Below, piece by piece: positions 59,894-64,000 of a stretch of 64,000 bases of DNA. This DNA comes from Apricaphanius iberus (taxonomy: Eukaryota > Chordata > Actinopteri > Cyprinodontiformes > Aphaniidae), in assembly GCA_028564705.1 (NCBI GenBank), contig JAPXFQ010001796.1:23505-87504 (forward strand). Direction: 5' to 3'. A program made the translations under genes and the position numbers. The notes under the pieces were generated by a model. It saw only the letters and a program-made list of their open reading frames with translations, made no database searches and had not been told where the DNA came from. How positions within the stretch are numbered: position 1 is the stretch's first letter; each line of letters begins with the position of its first letter.

Positions 59894-62800
59894 AGGTTCT
59901 GTAAAGGCAGCAGGTTCTACAGCAGGTTCTACAGCAGGTTCTACAGCAGGTTCTAAAACAGGTTCTACAACAGGTTCTACAGTAGGTTCTACAGCCAATC
60001 TACAGCAGGTTCTAAAACGAGGTTCACAGCAGGTTTCAACAGCAGGTTCTTACAACAGGTTCTACACAGGTTCTACAGCAGGTTCTACAGCAGTTACTAC
60101 AGCAGGTTCAACAACATTCTACCAGCAGAATCTACAGCAGGTTCTACAACATGTTCTACAGCAGGTTCTACAACAGGTTCTACAACAGGTTCTACAGCAG
60201 GTTCTACAGCAGGTTCTAAAACAGGTTCTACAGCAGGTTCTACAGCAGGTTCTGTAAAGGCAGCAGGTTCTACAACATGTTCTACAGCAGGTTCTACAAC
60301 AGGTTCTACAGCAGGTTCTACAGCAGGTCCTACAGTAGGTTCTGTAAAGTTAGCATGTTCTACAGCAGGTTCTACAGCATGTTCTACAGCAGGTTCTACA
60401 GTAGGTTCTGTGAAGGCAGCAGGTTCTACAGCAAGATCTACAGCAAGTTCTACAGCAGGCTCTACAGGTGGTTCTACAACAGGTTCTACATCAGGTTCTA
60501 CAGTAGGTTCTGTGAAGGCAGCAGGTTCTAGAGCAGGTTCTACAGCAGGTTCTACAACAGGTTCTACAGCAGGTTCTAAAACAGGTTCTACAGCAGGTTC
60601 TACAGTAGGTTCTGTAAAGACAGCAGGTTCTACAACAGGTTCTACAGCAGGTTCTACAGCAGGTTCTGTAAAGGCAGCAGGTTCTACAACAGGTTCTACA
60701 GCAGGTTCTACAACAGGTTCTACAGCAGGTTCTACAGCAGGTCCTACAGTAGGTTCTGTAAAGTTAGCATGTTCTACAGCAGGTTCTACAACATGTTCTA
60801 CAGCAGGTTCTACAGTAGGTTCTGTGAAGGCAGCAGGTTCTACAGCAAGTTCTACAGCAGGTCTACAGCAGGTTCTACAGGAGGTTCTACAACAGGTTCT
60901 AAAGGAGGTTCTACGGTAGGTTCTGTAAAGGCAGCAGGTTCTAAAACAGGTTCTACAGCAGGTTCTAAAACAGGTTCTACAGCAGGTTCTAAAACAGGTT
61001 CTACAGCAGGTTCTACAGCAGGTTCTACAGTAGGTTCTGTGAAGGCAGCAGGTTCTACAACAGGTTCTACAGCAGGTTCTACAGCAGGTTCTACAGTAGG
61101 TTCTGTAAAGGCAGCAGGTTCTACAGGTTCTACAGCAGGTTCTAAAACAGGTTCTACAACAGGTCTACAGCAGGTTCTAAAGCAGGTTCTACAACAGGTT
61201 CTAAAGGAGGTTCTACGGTAGGTTCTGTAAAGGCAGCAGGTTCTACAGCAGGTTCTACAGCAGGTTCTACAGCAGGTTCTACAGCAGGTTCTACAGCAGG
61301 TTCTACAACAGGTTCTACAGCAGGTTCTACAGTAGGTTCTGTAAAGGCAGCAGGTTCTACAGCAGGTTCTACAGCAGGTTCTACAGCAGGTTCTAAAACA
61401 GGTTCTACAGCAGGTTCTACAGTAGGTTCTGTAAAGACAGCAGGTTCTACAGCAGGTTCTACAGCAGGTTCTACAGCAGGTTCTAAAGCAGGTTCTACAG
61501 TAGGTTCTGTAAACACAGGCACAGCAGGCAAACACACAGTAGTTCTGTAAAGCAGCAGGTTCTACAACAGGTTCTACAGCAGGTTCTACAGCAGGTTCTA
61601 AAACAGGTTCTACACGTAGGTTCTGTAAAGGCAGCAGGTTCTACAGCAGGTTACACAGGTTCTACAAGTCTACAGCAGTTCTAAACAGGTCTACACAGGT
61701 CTACAGCAGTTCTAAAACAACACAACAACACAAACCACAACACAAACACTACAGCAGTTCTAAAAACAAGTTCAAACACAGGTCTACAGCAGGTTCTACA
61801 GCAGGTTCTGTGAAGGCAGCAGGTTCTACAACAGGTTCTACAGCAGGTTCTAAAACAGGTTCTACAACAGGTTCAAAAGGAGGTTCTACGGTAGGTTCTG
61901 TGAAGGCAGCAGGTTCTACAGTAGGTTCTACAACAGGTTCTACAGTAGGTTCTGTAAAGACAGCAGGTTCTACAACAGGTTCTACAGCAGGTTCTACAGC
62001 AGGTTCTAAAACAGGTTCTACAACAGGTTCTATAGGAGGTTCTTCGGTAGGTTCTGTAAAGGCAGCAGGTTCTACAGCAGGTTCTAAAACAGGTCTACAG
62101 CAGGTTCTACAACAGGTTCTACAGTAGGTTCTGTAAAGACAGCAGGTTCTAAAACAGGTTCTACAGCAGGTTCTACAGCAGGTTCTAAAGCAGGTTCTAC
62201 AACAGGTTCTAAAGGAGGTTCTACGGTAGGTTCTGTAAAGGCAGCAGGTTCTACACGGTTCTACAACAGGTTCTACAGCAGGTTCTACAGTAGGTTCTGT
62301 AAAGACAGCAGGTTCTACAGCAGTTCTACAACAGTTCTAAAGGAGGTTCTACGGTAGTTCTGTAAAGGCAGCAGTTCTAAGCAGGTTCTACAGAGGTCTA
62401 AAGGTCAAAGATCTAAACAGTCTACAGCAGGTCTAAAAGGTTTACAGTAGGTTCTGTAAGCAGCAGGTTCTACAGCAGGTCACACAACAGTTCTACAACA
62501 GGTTCTACAGCAGGTTCTAAAACACACCCAGGTCTACAGTAGGTTCTACAACAGGTTCTACAGTAAGTTCTGTAAAGGCAGCAGGTTCTACAACAGGTCC
62601 TACAGCAGGTTCTACAGCAGGTTCTACAGTAGGTTCTGTAAAGACAGCAGGTTCTACAACAGGTTCTACAGCAGGTTCTAAAACAGGTCTACACCAGGTT
62701 CTAAAACAGGTCTACAGCAGGTTCTACAGCAGGTTCTAAAACAGGTTCTACAGCAGGTCTACAGCAGGTTCTACAACAGGTTCTACAGTAGGTTCTGTAA

Positions 62801-64000
62801 AGGCAGCAGGTTCTACAACAGGTTCTACAGCAGGTTCTACAGCAGGTTCTACAGTAGGTTCTGTAAAGACAGCAGGTTCTACAACAGGTTCTACAGCAGG
62901 TTCTAAAACAGGTCTACACCAGGTTCTAAAACAGGTCTACAGCAGGTTCTACAGCAGGTTCTAAAACAGGTTCTACAGCAGGTCTACAGCAGGTTCTAAA
63001 GGAGGTTCTACGGTAGGTTCTGTGAAGCCAGCAGGTTCTACAGCAAGTTCTACAACAGGTTCTAAAGGAGGTTCTACGGTAGGTTCTGTAAAGGCAGCAG
63101 GTTCTAAAACAGGTTCTACAGCAGGTTCTAAAACAGGTCTACAGCAGGTTCTAAAACAGGTTCTACAGCAGGTCTACAGCAGGTTCTAAAGGAGGTTCTA
63201 CGGTAGGTTCTGTGAAGCCAGCAGGTTCTACAACAGGTTCTACAGCAAGTTCTACAACAGGTTCTAAAGGAGGTTCTGCGGTAGGTTCTGTAAAGGCAGC
63301 AGGTTCTAAAACAGGTTCTACAGCAGGTTCTAAAACAGTTCTACACCAGGTCTACAGCAGGTTCTAAAGGAGGTTCTACGGTAGGTTCTGTGAAGCCAGC
63401 AGGTTCTACAACAGGTTCTACAGCAGGTTCTACAACAGGTTCTAAAGGAGGTTCTACGGTAGGTTCTGTAAAGGCAGCAGGTTCTAAAACAGGTTCTACA
63501 GCAGGTTCTAAAACAGGTCTACAGCAGGTTCTAAAACAGGTTCTACAGCAGGTTAGGGTTCTACAGCAGGTCTACAGCAGGTTCTAAAGAGTTCTACAAC
63601 AGGTTCTATAGGAGGTTCTTCGGTAGGTTCTGTAAAGGCAGCAGGTTCTACAGCAGGTTCTACAGCAGGTTCTACAGCAGGTTCTACAGTAGGTTCTGTA
63701 AAGGCAGCAGGTTCTAAAACAGGTTCTACAGCAGGTTCTACAGCAGGTTCTACAGTAGGTTCTGTAAAGACAGCAGGTTCTACAGCAGGTTCTACAACAG
63801 GTTCTAAAGGAGGTTCTACGGTAGGTTCTGTAAAGGCAGCAGGTTCTAAAACAGGTTCTACAGCAGGTTCTAAAACAGTTCTACAGCAGGTCTACAGCAG
63901 GTTCTAAAGGAGGTTCTACAGTAGGTTCTGTGAAGCCAGCAGGTTCTACAGCAGGTTCTACAGCAGGTTCTACAACAAGTTCTAAAGGAGGTTCTACGGT
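59894..64000 (+). repeat. Array K: 12-bp minisatellite, continues past window
   Basis: The basic unit AGGTTCTACAGC (12 bp) alternates with AGGTTCTACAAC, AGGTTCTAAAAC and AGGTTCTACAGT, punctuated every 70-130 bp by AGGTTCTGTAAAGGCAGC. These form higher-order blocks; for example the section near 62640-62760 recurs near 62870-63000. Four-codon periodicity gives GSTAGSTTGSKT frames on the plus strand (60410-60919) and EPAVEPVVEPAV or TCCRTCCR frames on the minus strand. Indel-rich patches lie near 59990-60130, 61510-61800 and 62250-62530. The array is still intact at the window's last base. Confidence 0.97.

Noticed and set aside
60410..61537. GST/GSK repeat protein (plus) and VEPA or Cys-Arg-rich proteins (minus)
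   Set aside because: Outcome of a 12-bp unit; the frames simply follow the array and break at indels.
63540..63560. Telomeric repeat TTAGGG
   Set aside because: A single TTAGGG within array K; no tandem telomeric hexamers anywhere in the window.

Overview
This is vertebrate, almost certainly teleost, nuclear DNA. The signs are L2/CR1-like and Rex1-like non-LTR retrotransposon relicts, a tRNA-derived fish SINE, a complete Tc1/mariner transposon, the dispersed 'TTTATTTATATAG' retroposon tails typical of fish genomes, CA microsatellites and no dense gene structure. I cannot name the species. No complete host gene is supported. The only host coding candidate is one weak exon on the minus strand at the extreme left edge (45-188). 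The one intact protein gene is the transposase of the Tc1-like element (30589-31632, minus).

Layout. 1-188: SINE-like fragment and candidate exon. 1453-3134: array A (about 142-bp unit). 4102-8829: array B (29 bp). 9848-11145: array C (30 bp). 12655-17910: array D, a pentameter CCATT/CCATA/CCATG satellite that resembles human satellites II/III in unit length and CATTCC words. 17915-20100: a cluster of minus-strand LINE relicts (C-terminus, endonuclease, reverse transcriptase). 21513-22018: a TAGGGGTGTAACGAT-ended MITE and a partial second copy. 27440-28620: more LINE relicts. 29565-29857: AT/homeobox-site-rich block and a strong G-quadruplex motif. 30427-32043: complete Tc1-like element. 32836-35212: two LINE fragments head to head. 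35213-39150: array E (21 bp). 41698-45650: array F (19 bp). 46966-48870: array G (20 bp, GGTACC in nearly every unit). 49216-49580: LINE end. 50117-52009: an AGACGTCT-rich element with short terminal inverted repeats. 52300-53258: array H (31 bp). 53590-54260: inverted LINE fragments. 54731-55267: compound CA/GA/TA array I. 55771-55950: tRNA-derived SINE. 57181-59677: array J (11 bp). 59894-64000: array K (12 bp), running off the window.

By my boundaries, about 31 kb of the 64 kb (48%) is tandem repeat in eleven arrays with different units. Such density suggests a subtelomeric or otherwise minisatellite-rich, gene-poor district, but no telomeric TTAGGG array is seen. Long reading frames inside the arrays (up to about 1,240 codons) follow from the repeat units and are not genes.

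Most interesting points: the array D satellite lies between same-strand LINE pieces; arrays E, F, G and K share a GTTCTAC core although their units differ in length; several arrays hold indel-rich patches inside otherwise clean copies, probably assembly error; array G flips orientation at its left edge; and the Tc1-like element is intact with an unusual 38-residue D-E spacing. I found no convincing new multi-gene system.
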